Shown piece by piece: positions 26,749 through 36,002 of a stretch of DNA of 64,000 nt. The position numbers and the translations under genes are program-made. The stretch comes from Lacinutrix sp. (lineage in GTDB: Bacteria; Bacteroidota; Bacteroidia; Flavobacteriales; Flavobacteriaceae), in the NCBI RefSeq assembly GCF_029238095.1, contig NZ_JAQWGS010000003.1, forward strand, positions 1-64,000. Direction: 5' to 3'. Every line of letters begins with the position of its first letter. Positions within the stretch are counted from its first letter, which is position 1. The notes under the pieces are model-generated. The model saw only the letters and a program-made list of their open reading frames with translations, made no database searches and was not told the origin of the DNA.

Positions 26749-27450
26749 ATGATAAACAAAAAAGTAAACTCGGTTAACGAAGCTACAAAAGGTATAAAAG
26801 ACAATATGACTTTAATGTTAGGGGGCTTTGGCTTGTCTGGAATTCCTGAAAACGCAATAACAGCTTTAGTTAAAAGTGGAGTAAAAGGTTTAACCTGTAT
26901 ATCTAATAATGCAGGAGTAGACGATTTTGGCTTAGGTTTATTATTACACCAAAAGCAAATCAAAAAAATGGTATCCTCTTACGTTGGAGAAAACGATGAA
27001 TTTGAGCGCCAAATGCTATCTGGAGAATTAGATGTAGAATTAATTCCACAAGGTACTTTAGCAGAGCGTTGTCGTGCAGCACAAGCAGGTTTTCCAGCCA
27101 TTTACACACCTGCTGGTTATGGAACCGAAGTTGTAGAAGGTAAAGAAACACGAGAATTCGATGGTAAAATGTATGTTTTAGAGCACGCTTTTAAAGCAGA
27201 TTTTGCTTTTGTAAAAGCCTGGAAAGGCGATGCAGCTGGAAACTTAATTTTTAAAGGAACTGCAAGAAATTTTAATCCAAATATGTGTGGAGCTGCAAAA
27301 ATTACAGTTGCTGAGGTAGAAGAATTAGTACCAGTTGGCGAATTAGATCCTAACCAAATACATATTCCAGGTATTTTTGTGCAGCGTATTTTTCAAGGTG
27401 AAAACTATGAGAAAAGAATAGAACAAAGGACAGTAAGAACAAGAGTGTAA
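26749..27450 (+). CDS. scoA: 3-oxoacid CoA-transferase subunit A
   Basis: This 233-residue protein has the CoA-transferase family I alpha-subunit pattern, with [30 protein letters not shown] and the C-terminal GIFVQRI. With subunit B it moves CoA from succinyl-CoA to acetoacetate (SCOT reaction) in ketone-body or branched-chain and Leu catabolism. Subunit B follows 83 bases later; the gap holds two short palindromic repeats, which is an unusual insertion inside a two-subunit operon. Confidence 0.94.
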   Translation: MINKKVNSVNEATKGIKDNMTLMLGGFGLSGIPENAITALVKSGVKGLTCISNNAGVDDFGLGLLLHQKQIKKMVSSYVGENDEFERQMLSGELDVELIPQGTLAERCRAAQAGFPAIYTPAGYGTEVVEGKETREFDGKMYVLEHAFKADFAFVKAWKGDAAGNLIFKGTARNFNPNMCGAAKITVAEVEELVPVGELDPNQIHIPGIFVQRIFQGENYEKRIEQRTVRTRV

Positions 27451-27497
27451 AAATCTTTCCTATGTTTTCAGGAATCTAAAGATTAAGAAATAATATA

Positions 27498-27521
27498 GAT
27501 TTCTGCTTTCGCAGAAATGAC
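27498..27521. repeat. Palindromic intergenic repeat (copy 3) between scoA and scoB
   Basis: ATTTCTGC, TTTC, GCAGAAAT form an 8-bp hairpin, with flanking GAC and GAT matching copy 1 on the opposite strand. A decayed version (TTTCCTATGTTTTCAGGAAT) lies just upstream at about 27455-27474. Confidence 0.6.
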
Positions 27522-27533
27522 AAAACTAAAATT

Positions 27534-28187
27534 ATGTTAGATAAAACAGGAATAGCAAAACGCATAGCAAAAGAAGTACAAGATGGTTACTATGTAAACC
27601 TTGGAATTGGTATTCCAACCTTAGTAGCAAATTATGTTCGTGACGATATTGAAGTAGAATTTCAAAGTGAAAATGGTGTGCTTGGTATGGGACCATTTCC
27701 TTTTGAAGGCGAAGAAGATTCAGATATTATAAACGCAGGAAAGCAAACCATTACTACCTTACCAGGCGCAAGTTTTTTTGATAGTGCAACCAGTTTCGCC
27801 ATGATTCGTGGACAGCATGTAGACTTAACCATTTTAGGAGCTATGGAAGTAGCTGAAAATGGTGACATTGCCAACTGGAAAATTCCAGGAAAAATGGTAA
27901 AAGGAATGGGTGGCGCAATGGATTTGGTTGCAAGTGCAGAAAATATTATTGTTGCCATGATGCATACCAATAGAGCAGGAGAATCAAAATTACTTAAAAC
28001 CTGTTCTTTACCATTAACTGGTGTTGGTTGTGTAAAAAAAGTAGTTACTAATTTAGCTGTATTAGAAGTTACAGATAAAGGTTTTAAATTGTTAGAACGT
28101 GCACCTGGAGTTACTGTAGAGGAGATTCAAAAAGCCACAGAAGGCACTTTAATTATTGATGGTGAAATTCCAGAAATGGATATTTAA
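27534..28187 (+). CDS. scoB: 3-oxoacid CoA-transferase subunit B
   Basis: This 217-residue protein has the beta-subunit pattern, with YVNLGIGIPTLVANY and SENGVLGMGP, whose Glu is the covalent CoA-linked catalytic residue, then SFFDSATSFAMIRGQHVD. It forms the active enzyme with the subunit A encoded upstream. The gene ends 15 bases before the convergent end of an ABC ATPase gene. Confidence 0.95.
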   Translation: MLDKTGIAKRIAKEVQDGYYVNLGIGIPTLVANYVRDDIEVEFQSENGVLGMGPFPFEGEEDSDIINAGKQTITTLPGASFFDSATSFAMIRGQHVDLTILGAMEVAENGDIANWKIPGKMVKGMGGAMDLVASAENIIVAMMHTNRAGESKLLKTCSLPLTGVGCVKKVVTNLAVLEVTDKGFKLLERAPGVTVEEIQKATEGTLIIDGEIPEMDI

Positions 28188-28202
28188 TGATTTTAGTATA
28201 AG

Positions 28203-29894
28203 TTATAATCCCTTAGGAATAGCATCAATCAACTTTTGTGTATATTCCTTTTTAGGCGCACTATAAATTTCATCAGCATCAGCGAGTTCTTCAATTTTGC
28301 CTTTATTCATAACCAATAATTGATCACTCATGTATTTTACAACAGCCAGATCATGAGAGATAAAGATATAAGTAAAGCCAAAGTTTTCTTTCAATTCATT
28401 TAATAAATTTAAAACTTGTGCTTGTACAGAGATGTCAAGTGCAGAAACCGACTCGTCGCAAACTATTAATTTAGGTTGTAAAGCAACAGTTCGTGCAATA
28501 CCAATACGCTGTCTTTGTCCACCAGAAAATTCATGAGGATATCTATTAAAGTGAGACGCTTCTAAACCAACACGTTCTAAAATTTCAATAGTTTTTTCTT
28601 GTCTTTCAAAGTCATTAGAAAATAGATTATGAACTTTCATGGGCTCCATTATAGCCTCACCAACTGTTAATCTAGGATTTAATGAAGAGTATGGGTCTTG
28701 AAATATTATTTGAATGTCTTTTCTAAGCGCTTTTACCTGAGAAGTATTTAGTTTTGTAATGTCCACACCATGAAACAAAACAGTACCAGCTGTTGGTCTG
28801 TTTAACAATAATATTGCGTTTCCGAGAGTAGATTTCCCACAACCAGACTCTCCTACTAAACCTAGAGTTTCACCTTCGTATAATTTAAAACTTACATTGT
28901 TTACAGCTTTAAATTTTTCTGCTTTAGAAAACAATCCAGATTTAGAGAGATATTCTTTTTCAAGATTAATAACTTCTAATAAAGGTGGTTTGCTATATAT
29001 TTTTTTATGTTGTATCGCTCTCAATTCTGAAGTAATTACTTCTGCTCCAACACTGTTATTCATAACATCCTCAATTGTTGGCAGCCTTTTTAATCGCGTT
29101 TCTAAAGACGGTCTAGAATTTATTAGCGCTTTTGTATAATTGTGTTTAGGAGTTTTAAAAATAGCTTCTACGGTGTTTTGCTCCACAATATTTCCCTTAT
29201 ACATAACAAGCACACGATTTGCAATTTGAGAAATCAATGATAAGTCGTGTGTAATAAAAATAATACTCATTTTAGTTTCTGCCTGTAACTCTTTTAATAA
29301 TTTAATTATATCATTTTGCACAGTAACATCTAGAGCAGTAGTAGGCTCATCGGCAATTAATATTTGTGGTTTAGATGCAATAGCCATGGCAATCATAACA
29401 CGTTGTTTCTGTCCTCCAGAAATTTCATGAGGATAGGAAGTAAAGACACGCTGTGGTTCTGGTAATTTTACTTTTTCAAAGAGTAACAATGTTTCTGCCT
29501 TTACTCCTTTTTTAGAGAGTTTTGTATGCTGAAATAAGATTTCTTCTACTTGCTTACCGCAAGTCATCGATGGATTTAGAGAACTCATAGGTTCTTGAAA
29601 AATCATCGCTATTTTTTGTCCTCTTATTTTTTGAAATGCTTTAGAAGATAAAACAGCTAAATCTTGTGTTTCAAAAACAATATTGCCAGATGTTATTTTA
29701 GAAATTTTATTTGGGAGCAATCCAAGTATAGCTAGTGAAGAGACTGATTTTCCTGAACCAGATTCACCAACAATTCCTAATATTTCATTGGTATTTAAAT
29801 GATATGATATATTATGTATAATTTCTTTTTCAATTCCGTTTGAAAAAAATGAAATGGATAGATTTTTAATGGTAAGAAGTCTATTTTCTAACAT
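28203..29894 (-). CDS. Double ABC ATPase of peptide/nickel-uptake type
   Basis: This 563-residue protein contains two complete nucleotide-binding domains: Walker A GESGSGKS and signature SGGQKQR in the first half, GESGCGKS and SGGQRQR in the second. It matches the fused DppD-DppF arrangement (YejF/GsiA type) and would power uptake of oligopeptides or similar solutes. No permease or binding-protein gene is next to it, so its membrane partners lie elsewhere. Its start overlaps the stop of the exonuclease gene (TAATG), an odd but tight pairing. Confidence 0.92.
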   Translation of the reverse strand: MLENRLLTIKNLSISFFSNGIEKEIIHNISYHLNTNEILGIVGESGSGKSVSSLAILGLLPNKISKITSGNIVFETQDLAVLSSKAFQKIRGQKIAMIFQEPMSSLNPSMTCGKQVEEILFQHTKLSKKGVKAETLLLFEKVKLPEPQRVFTSYPHEISGGQKQRVMIAMAIASKPQILIADEPTTALDVTVQNDIIKLLKELQAETKMSIIFITHDLSLISQIANRVLVMYKGNIVEQNTVEAIFKTPKHNYTKALINSRPSLETRLKRLPTIEDVMNNSVGAEVITSELRAIQHKKIYSKPPLLEVINLEKEYLSKSGLFSKAEKFKAVNNVSFKLYEGETLGLVGESGCGKSTLGNAILLLNRPTAGTVLFHGVDITKLNTSQVKALRKDIQIIFQDPYSSLNPRLTVGEAIMEPMKVHNLFSNDFERQEKTIEILERVGLEASHFNRYPHEFSGGQRQRIGIARTVALQPKLIVCDESVSALDISVQAQVLNLLNELKENFGFTYIFISHDLAVVKYMSDQLLVMNKGKIEELADADEIYSAPKKEYTQKLIDAIPKGL

Positions 29895-30607
29895 TACACA
29901 TGCAAAATTTCTTCATCTGTTAATATACTGTCACCACGTAACCTTAAAAAGATTTGTGCTACTGCAATTGTATCTTTCTCGCAGTAAGTAATAATGCGAT
30001 CGATATCGTTTTCTTCATAATAAACACGATAGACTTCGCTTCCATCAATATCATCTTTTGGAGATGGTATACCTAAAACGTTGGTCATTAACTTTAAAGA
30101 TGTGAAGGTTTTGTAGTCGCCAAATTTCCAGAGATCTAAAGTGTCTAAATGTGGTACTTCCCAAGGTTTTTTGCCAAACAGATTAAGTTTGTATGGCAAT
30201 TCTATATTATGAATAATCATACGCCTTGCTATGTACGGGAAATCGAATTCTTTACCATTATGCGCGCACAGTAAATGTTTTGCTTGGCTAAAATGAGAAA
30301 TTAATAAGTTTTTAAAATCTTTTAATAAGTTACGTTCTTCTCCATAAAATGAAGTGGTACGAAACAAACGTGTATTGCCTTGATTTGTAAAATACCCAAC
30401 CGAAATACAAATAATCTTTCCAAATTCTGCCCAAATTCCTGCACGATCGTAAAATTCTTCTGCCGAGAACTCTTCTTTTCTTTGGTAGCGCGATTTTGCT
30501 TCCCAAAGGTCTTGTTTAGTTGTATCTAATTCAGAGAAATGCTGTGTTTCGGGAACCGTTTCAATGTCTAAGAATAAGATGTTTTCTAGGTTGAGTTTCG
30601 AGATCAT
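29894..30607 (-). CDS. Predicted 3'-5' exonuclease (DEDD/PolB-like)
   Basis: This 237-residue ribonuclease-H-fold protein has DIETVPE near the N-terminus (the DxE exonuclease I motif), CAHNGKEFDFPYIARRM (motif II, N-x3-FD) and YCEKDTIAVAQIFLRL (motif III with YC..D). The motifs match the PolB-like exonuclease group of stand-alone DEDD enzymes. It likely trims DNA or RNA 3' ends in the cytoplasm; the substrate cannot be read. Its stop overlaps the ATG of the ABC ATPase gene. Confidence 0.87.
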   Translation of the reverse strand: MISKLNLENILFLDIETVPETQHFSELDTTKQDLWEAKSRYQRKEEFSAEEFYDRAGIWAEFGKIICISVGYFTNQGNTRLFRTTSFYGEERNLLKDFKNLLISHFSQAKHLLCAHNGKEFDFPYIARRMIIHNIELPYKLNLFGKKPWEVPHLDTLDLWKFGDYKTFTSLKLMTNVLGIPSPKDDIDGSEVYRVYYEENDIDRIITYCEKDTIAVAQIFLRLRGDSILTDEEILHV

Positions 30608-30659
30608 GTTATTAAATAGTATTTCTTTTTATACATATAACTAAAACCATATAGACAAA

Positions 30660-31169
30660 TTACAGCCCTAATTTTGCCTTCACTTTTGATGTAAGATCTA
30701 AAGCCTCGAGACCAAACAATATATTTGTTTTATCGAAAACCATATCAATTGAGTTTTCTTTAGCAACTTGACTTATTGCAGCATCTATTTTAGCGTAAAT
30801 TGGTTCAAGTAGTTCACTTCTTTTATTCTTTATCTTAGAAACCATGTCTTGTTCAAATTTTGCAATAGCATTCTGTTCTAATTCAAATTTATTGCTTTCT
30901 TCTTCCTGTTGTTTTGGTGTTAGTAGTCCCTGAGCAATTTCATCTTGAATCTTTTCAAGCCTTTTCTGAAAAGCTTCTACCTTAGCTTGTCCTTGACTTT
31001 GAAGTTTCTTCTGTAGAGTTTCTAATGTGGCTTCGGCTTGCTTTACTTCTTGCATTTGTGATAAAATTAACGAGCTATCTACGTAAGCATTTTTTTGTGC
31101 TTGAGACGTATGTATTCCCATAAAAAGGAGAAAAACAAGTAATGAAGGAATTGTAAATTTAAGTTTCAT
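30660..31169 (-). CDS. OmpH/Skp-family periplasmic chaperone
   Basis: This 169-residue exported protein has a signal peptide (ending IHTSQAQ), then the OmpH pattern: KNAYVDSSLILSQMQEVKQAEATLETL, a long coiled coil (about 45-130) and a C-terminal AKENSIDMVFDKTNILFG strand. Skp-like proteins hold unfolded outer-membrane proteins in the periplasm. It sits between a serine-hydrolase gene and the exonuclease gene on the same strand. Confidence 0.9.
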   Translation of the reverse strand: MKLKFTIPSLLVFLLFMGIHTSQAQKNAYVDSSLILSQMQEVKQAEATLETLQKKLQSQGQAKVEAFQKRLEKIQDEIAQGLLTPKQQEEESNKFELEQNAIAKFEQDMVSKIKNKRSELLEPIYAKIDAAISQVAKENSIDMVFDKTNILFGLEALDLTSKVKAKLGL

Positions 31170-31184
31170 AATTTATGTGTTTTA

Positions 31185-32333
31185 TTAATTGTTATTCATC
31201 ATCTTATAAGCTTCATCAATATAAATAGAGATGTCTTTTGTGTAACTACCAATACCTTCATCTGGAGATTTTTGGTGACCTAAACGTACAATAATGACAT
31301 TGTCTTCTGGTTGCACAATTACATATTGTCCAAGATGTCCACGCATCATTTTAAAATCTTTACCATTGTGTTTTTTTAACCACCAACCATAACCATAAAC
31401 AGGATCGAATTTTGGTGTTAAAGACTTAGCAACAAATGTAGAATCCAGTATTTGTTTACCATTCCATTTTCCGTGGTCTTTGTATAGTTTCCCAAAACGC
31501 GCAAAATCTTTTGCATTACTAGCAATACAACAATAGGCTTTTACTAAATCGTGTGCTTCACTATCTACTTGCCATAAGGTTTGGTTTTCGCTTCCTAGAG
31601 GTTTCCAAAAGCTATCTTCAAAATAATTGTGTAATTTTTTGCCTGTAGCTTTTTCAATCACCATTGCTAACATTTGTGTGTCTCCACTTGCATATTTAAA
31701 GGCTGTTCCTGGCTCGTTTACTACTTTAAGGCCATTCATTACTTTGGCTAAATCGTCATCAAAATAAGCACGTGTTGTGATTGATAAAGGCGAATAATAG
31801 GCTTCGTCCCAATTGGTACCAGAACTCATGGTAGATAAGTCTCCAACTGTCATTTTTGCTGCTAAACCATCACAAAATGCTGGTAGAAAGTCGCAAACAG
31901 GTTGGTCTACACTTTTTATGTAACCTTCCATTATGGCTTTTCCTAATAATCCAGAAACATAGCTTTTTGCCATAGAAAACGAATTGGATTTTGAGTTTTC
32001 GTTGTAACCATCGTAATAGTTTTCAAACCAAATACTATCGTTTTTTATAATAACATAAGCTACAGTTCCATAATCTGTATTGGCTTTATTTAATTTTTCA
32101 GTTTCTTTTACAGAGTTGTAATTCTTATGGTTTGGCCAAGGTTGTGGTGAACTAATATCTATTGTCTGGTTATCAAATTTTTTATAATCGTCTAAAAAAG
32201 CAGTGGTATAGCCTTGTGCATAAATGGTTCTTACTGCTTTTATTAAGTAATCTGTGTCTGTAATGTATAGTATTGCGATGAGTAATCCACAAAGAATTAC
32301 AAAGGCTTTAAGTGGTTTTTTTAAAAATTTCAT
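31185..32333 (-). CDS. Beta-lactamase-fold serine hydrolase
   Basis: This 382-residue protein has an N-terminal membrane anchor or signal (about 8-25) and a class C beta-lactamase/esterase fold. The nucleophile motif SxxK is SMAK (SFSMAKSYVSG); the second motif region reads YASGDTQ, and a final RGHLGQ replaces KTG. Such proteins act as esterases, DD-peptidases or D-aminopeptidases rather than true beta-lactamases. Substrate unknown. It lies 15 bases upstream of the OmpH gene, probably cotranscribed. Confidence 0.88.
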   Translation of the reverse strand: MKFLKKPLKAFVILCGLLIAILYITDTDYLIKAVRTIYAQGYTTAFLDDYKKFDNQTIDISSPQPWPNHKNYNSVKETEKLNKANTDYGTVAYVIIKNDSIWFENYYDGYNENSKSNSFSMAKSYVSGLLGKAIMEGYIKSVDQPVCDFLPAFCDGLAAKMTVGDLSTMSSGTNWDEAYYSPLSITTRAYFDDDLAKVMNGLKVVNEPGTAFKYASGDTQMLAMVIEKATGKKLHNYFEDSFWKPLGSENQTLWQVDSEAHDLVKAYCCIASNAKDFARFGKLYKDHGKWNGKQILDSTFVAKSLTPKFDPVYGYGWWLKKHNGKDFKMMRGHLGQYVIVQPEDNVIIVRLGHQKSPDEGIGSYTKDISIYIDEAYKMMNNN

Positions 32334-32429
32334 GTAGTTGTTAATTTGGTGCTTAAATATAAGTTAAAGAAAGGAAATTAAAGGCTTGACCATTAGAATT
32401 TTTAAAGTTCTATAATCGTTGTGGTATCC

Positions 32430-33032
32430 TCAAGGCGTTTTTTTTATTTCCATAATTTCAAAAAATACTTTAATAATTAAAAATGGTAGAATGGCTGCAA
32501 GCGATTTATTAAAATCAATATTCAACTGCATATCTATTATTTTACCGCTTAAAAAAGCCCATAAAAAAATCCCAAATATTATAGAGAGATGAAGTGTTAT
32601 AATGCCGTTAGATAAAATGTGTCTTACTTGAAGACTTTGCTCTTTATGCACATATATTAAAGCGGTTTCACGTAAGAAAAAACTAAATATAGTAAAATTA
32701 AAAAATGAATTTTTAAATAGGAGGACTTCAAAATTACCAATAACTATCGCATCTGAATTCCAATCTATTACCAGACCAAACATTACAAAAATAAAAACAA
32801 AATATACAGATAACATAAAAAACCTGCTACTAATAATCTTGCTGATAGCTCTGTCTTTGTAATAAAATTTATAGGTTAAAAAATCGGAAATAGTTTTAAT
32901 AAACTCATCAAACCAGAACAAATAAATAAGATAAAATATGCTTACTTGTTGCTCTAAAATTGCAAAAATGGTAATACCACTAAAAAAAATGAGCGAGATA
33001 ATTTTTGCCGTTTTATTTTCTTTAATTACCAT
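32430..33032 (-). CDS. Hypothetical multi-pass membrane protein
   Basis: This 200-residue protein has about five hydrophobic helices and few charged residues. Recognisable stretches are IYLFWFDEFIKTISDF near the N-terminus and a basic loop (KFYYKDRAISK). It resembles the DUF6498-like group of small membrane proteins in general layout, but I cannot confirm the family. It ends 97 bases before the serine hydrolase and starts 7 bases after the ogt stop, so it probably belongs to the same minus-strand transcript. Confidence 0.72.
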   Translation of the reverse strand: MVIKENKTAKIISLIFFSGITIFAILEQQVSIFYLIYLFWFDEFIKTISDFLTYKFYYKDRAISKIISSRFFMLSVYFVFIFVMFGLVIDWNSDAIVIGNFEVLLFKNSFFNFTIFSFFLRETALIYVHKEQSLQVRHILSNGIITLHLSIIFGIFLWAFLSGKIIDMQLNIDFNKSLAAILPFLIIKVFFEIMEIKKTP

Positions 33033-33038
33033 TTACTT

Positions 33039-33515
33039 TTAGAAAAGTTGAAGTTGCTTTAATGGGTTTTCATGCGCAATAAGCCATTTCTTTCTATGCA
33101 AACCACCAGCATAACCTGTTAAACTACCATCGCTACCTATAACACGATGGCATGGTACAATTATCCAAAGCGGATTTTTACCATTAGCATTTGCGACTGC
33201 TCTTATCGCTTTTTCATCGCCTAATTGTCTCGATAATTGTAAGTATGATATTGTTTTACCATATGGTATACTTAATAAAGCGTCCCAAACACGTTCTTGA
33301 AAAATAGTACCTTTAGGATTTAGTTTTAAGCTGAATTGTTTTCGAGAACCTTCAAAATATTCGTTAAGTTGAAGCACACAGTCCTCAAGCATCTCAGGAA
33401 TAATATCTGAAACTTTTTCGGTTGAATTCAATACAGAAACAGAAGCAATACCATCTTCATCACCAACAATTTTGGTGATTCCTATAGGAGAGTTGATATA
33501 GCAGGTTTCTTCCAT
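33039..33515 (-). CDS. ogt: Methylated-DNA-[protein]-cysteine S-methyltransferase
   Basis: This 158-residue protein has the active-site motif IVPCHRVIG, whose Cys accepts the alkyl group from O6-methylguanine, and GYAGGLHRKKWLIAHE, the usual C-terminal segment. It repairs alkylated DNA in a one-time suicide reaction. The start overlaps the stop of the CNNM/CBS gene (TAATG), so translation is probably coupled to that frameshifted gene. Confidence 0.95.
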   Translation of the reverse strand: MEETCYINSPIGITKIVGDEDGIASVSVLNSTEKVSDIIPEMLEDCVLQLNEYFEGSRKQFSLKLNPKGTIFQERVWDALLSIPYGKTISYLQLSRQLGDEKAIRAVANANGKNPLWIIVPCHRVIGSDGSLTGYAGGLHRKKWLIAHENPLKQLQLF

Positions 33516-34590
33516 TACTGGTTGTCTTGAATGTTCTCTATGATACCTAGTTTTTTTGCACGTGCCTCCCAGTTTTTTCTAGCTTGATGCTGTAAGTCGC
33601 TAACATTATCGCTTTCATCCATAATTTCTAAACCAAGCAATGTTTCTATAACATCTTCCATAGTTACTAAACCACTTACAGTTCCATATTCGTCTATAAC
33701 AAGTGCCATATGGTTTCTGGTTTCTACTAATTGTTCAAATAATATAGGTATTGCCATATCTCTATTTACAATAATAATATCTCGTTTTAATTCTGATAAT
33801 TTTTTAGTTCCGTTTCCTAAGGCCATTTCTTTAAAGATTTCATCTTTTAAAACAAGGCCATTTATGTTGTCTTCTGTACCTGAATATAAAGGGACTCTAG
33901 AAAAACGTAAGTTCAAGTTTTTATTAAAAAAATCCTCTACAGTAGTCTCATCACTTTCTGCTTTCATGACTGTTCTGGGAGTCATTATACTTTTAGCCAT
34001 TATATCTTTAAACGTTAATAGGTTTTTAATAACCTTACTTTCACTTTCTTGAAAAACACCTTCTTCATGAGCCATATCTGCCATTACTAAAAAGCCTTCT
34101 CTACTTAGTACACTACCATGCCCTTTGCCACCAATGAGCTTTGTTGTTAATTGCATTATCCAAAGTAGACCTGTCCATTTTAATGGGGAAATTAAAACTT
34201 TTAATGCTTTGGTAGTGAAATTAGCTAAGCTTTTCCAGTAAGTAGCACCTATTGTTTTTGGTATAATCTCTGAAGCCACTAAAATTAAAATAGTCATGAC
34301 AGCAGACACTATAAAAACGCCATAACCATCACCATTTCCATATAACCCTTCGGCTTCTTTTCCTACTAAAATGGCACCAACGGTGTGCGCAATTGTATTT
34401 AATGTTAGAATAGCAATAAGAGGTCTATCGACATCTTTTTTAAGGCTTCTAATGCTGTTGCATACTCTTTTCCTGCTTGTTTTTTAACATTAATAAAGGT
34501 TGGTGTTACACTTAAAAGTACAGCTTCTAAAATGGAACATAAAAATGAAAAAAAGATGGAGATAACTCCGTAAAATATTAATAATCCCAT
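33515..34590 (-). pseudogene. CNNM/CBS-domain transporter-like protein, frameshifted
   Basis: Two overlapping frames form one protein. The first (from 34590) has an N-terminal membrane segment and ends EALKKMSIDLLLLF. The second continues with DVDRPLIAILTLNTIAHTVG, further DUF21 helices, and a CBS pair (RFSRVPLYSG; MALVIDEYGTVSGLVTMEDV). Joined, they give about 358 residues, the normal CNNM-type length without a CorC domain. The junction is a run of six A where seven would keep frame (34435-34441), and the sequence is A_AAA_AAG, a classic -1 slippery site that would restore exactly this frame. It is therefore a pseudogene, a programmed shift, or a sequencing error. Confidence 0.85.
34435..34441 (-). 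other. Slippery heptamer A_AAA_AAG at the CNNM frameshift
   Basis: On the minus strand, codons TTA AAA AAG overlap the heptamer A AAA AAG. A one-base backward slip continues as GAT GTC GAT AGA, restoring the protein. No close downstream stem-loop of the usual stimulating kind was seen; CACC-GTT-GGTG lies about 40 bases on. Confidence 0.5.
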
Positions 34591-34616
34591 GGATTTTAAG
34601 TTTGTTTTTGGCTAAT

Positions 34617-35606
34617 TTACGATATTAATTTTACTACATCCTTAGCAAAATAGCTTGCAATAACATCTGCGCCAGCACGTTTTATGGCTGTAATTTGCTC
34701 TATCATAACTGCATCATGGTCTAACCAACCTTTTTCTGCTGCTGCTTTTAGCATAGCATATTCTCCAGAAACTTGATATACTGCAACAGGAACATCGACT
34801 TCGTTTTTAATTTCTCGTACAATATCTAAATAGCATAAACCGGGTTTTACCATTACAATGTCTGCGCCTTCGTCAATATCCATTTCGGTTTCACGAATGG
34901 CTTCAAAACGATTAGCGTAATCCATTTGATATGTTTTTTTGTTTTTTGGAATATCTTGAGCATCTACTGGTGCAGAGTCTAAAGCATCGCGAAATGGGCC
35001 ATAAAATGCTGAGGAGTATTTAGCCGAATAGCTCATGATGCCTGTATCTGTAAAACCTTCGTCTTCTAATGTTTCACGAATTGCTAAAATACGTCCATCC
35101 ATCATATCACTTGGTGCCACAAAATTTGCTCCAGCTTGTGCATGAGACAAACTCATTTCGGCCAAAACATCTACTGTAGCATCGTTTACTATTTTTCCGT
35201 TTTCTATAATGCCATCATGACCAAAAGCGGAATATGGATCTAGTGCAACGTCTGTCATCACTAGCATATCAGGACATACATTTTTAACGGTCTTGATAGC
35301 TCGTTGCATTAATCCGTTTGGGTTTAGAGCCTCTGTGCCTTTATTGTCTTTTAGATTATCTGGTACTTTTACAAAGAGTAAAACCGATTTTAAACCTAGT
35401 GCCCAAAGTGCTTTCACTTCAGCTTGTAATAAATCTAAGCTAAAACGATAGTAATTTGGCATAGATGCTATTTCTTCTTTTATACCTTTTCCTTCCACTA
35501 CAAATAATGGTACTAGAAAGTCGTTTGGAGAAATTATGGTTTCACGAACTAAGCTTCTAATGGCTTCGTTGGTTCTTAGTCTTCTATTTCTTTTTATAGG
35601 ATACAT
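34617..35606 (-). CDS. hemB: Delta-aminolevulinic acid dehydratase (porphobilinogen synthase)
   Basis: The product has 329 residues from ATG 35606, which gives the family opening MYPIKRNRRLR; a start 12 codons upstream would overlap the previous gene. Active-site lysines are in MSYSAKYSSAFYGPFRDA and VMVKPGLCYLD. The zinc-binding Cys cluster of the Zn-type enzyme is absent (VALDPYSAFGHDG), so this is the Cys-less, magnesium-type form. It condenses two aminolevulinate molecules into porphobilinogen. It is part of the minus-strand heme cluster. Confidence 0.97.
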   Translation of the reverse strand: MYPIKRNRRLRTNEAIRSLVRETIISPNDFLVPLFVVEGKGIKEEIASMPNYYRFSLDLLQAEVKALWALGLKSVLLFVKVPDNLKDNKGTEALNPNGLMQRAIKTVKNVCPDMLVMTDVALDPYSAFGHDGIIENGKIVNDATVDVLAEMSLSHAQAGANFVAPSDMMDGRILAIRETLEDEGFTDTGIMSYSAKYSSAFYGPFRDALDSAPVDAQDIPKNKKTYQMDYANRFEAIRETEMDIDEGADIVMVKPGLCYLDIVREIKNEVDVPVAVYQVSGEYAMLKAAAEKGWLDHDAVMIEQITAIKRAGADVIASYFAKDVVKLIS

Positions 35607-35608
35607 AG

Positions 35609-36001
35609 TTATTTGTTTTTGGCATAACCTAAGTAATACCATTTATCGTTTTCTTTTATAAAGGCAGATTTTTCATGAATAACATCAATGTTTCCGTTTT
35701 CATAAAAATAAGCATTAAATGTTACTGTTCCTTCTTTGTCCTTTTCTAAACCATTTAAGGTTTCAAGCAGTTCTAGTTTTATCCATTCTACAGATTTTGC
35801 CCATTTTACTATTGCCTTTTTTTCTTTTATTGGTCTTGTAGATTTATGGTGTGTTTGCATTAAATAATTGCCATTTGCTAATACAAAGGCACTATACCTA
35901 GAGCGCATTAACTGTTGTGCAGTTTCGGTTTGTCCATTATTTAAATGAAAAATTTCGCAACATGTATTGTAGCTCTTAATATTTCCGCAGTAGCATTTCA
36001 T
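35609..36001 (-). CDS. YchJ-family SEC-C/NTF2-like protein
   Basis: This 130-residue protein starts with a Cys-containing motif (MKCYCGNIKSYNTCCEIFH, a SEC-C-like zinc site) followed by an NTF2-like domain with TAQQLMRSRYSAFVLANGNYLMQTHH and an end on DKWYYLGYAKN. This is the YchJ/UPF0225 family of unknown role. It lies between hemF (1 base gap) and hemB (2 base gap), so it is certainly in the same transcript as these heme genes. Confidence 0.88.
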   Translation of the reverse strand: MKCYCGNIKSYNTCCEIFHLNNGQTETAQQLMRSRYSAFVLANGNYLMQTHHKSTRPIKEKKAIVKWAKSVEWIKLELLETLNGLEKDKEGTVTFNAYFYENGNIDVIHEKSAFIKENDKWYYLGYAKNK

Positions 36002-36002
36002 C

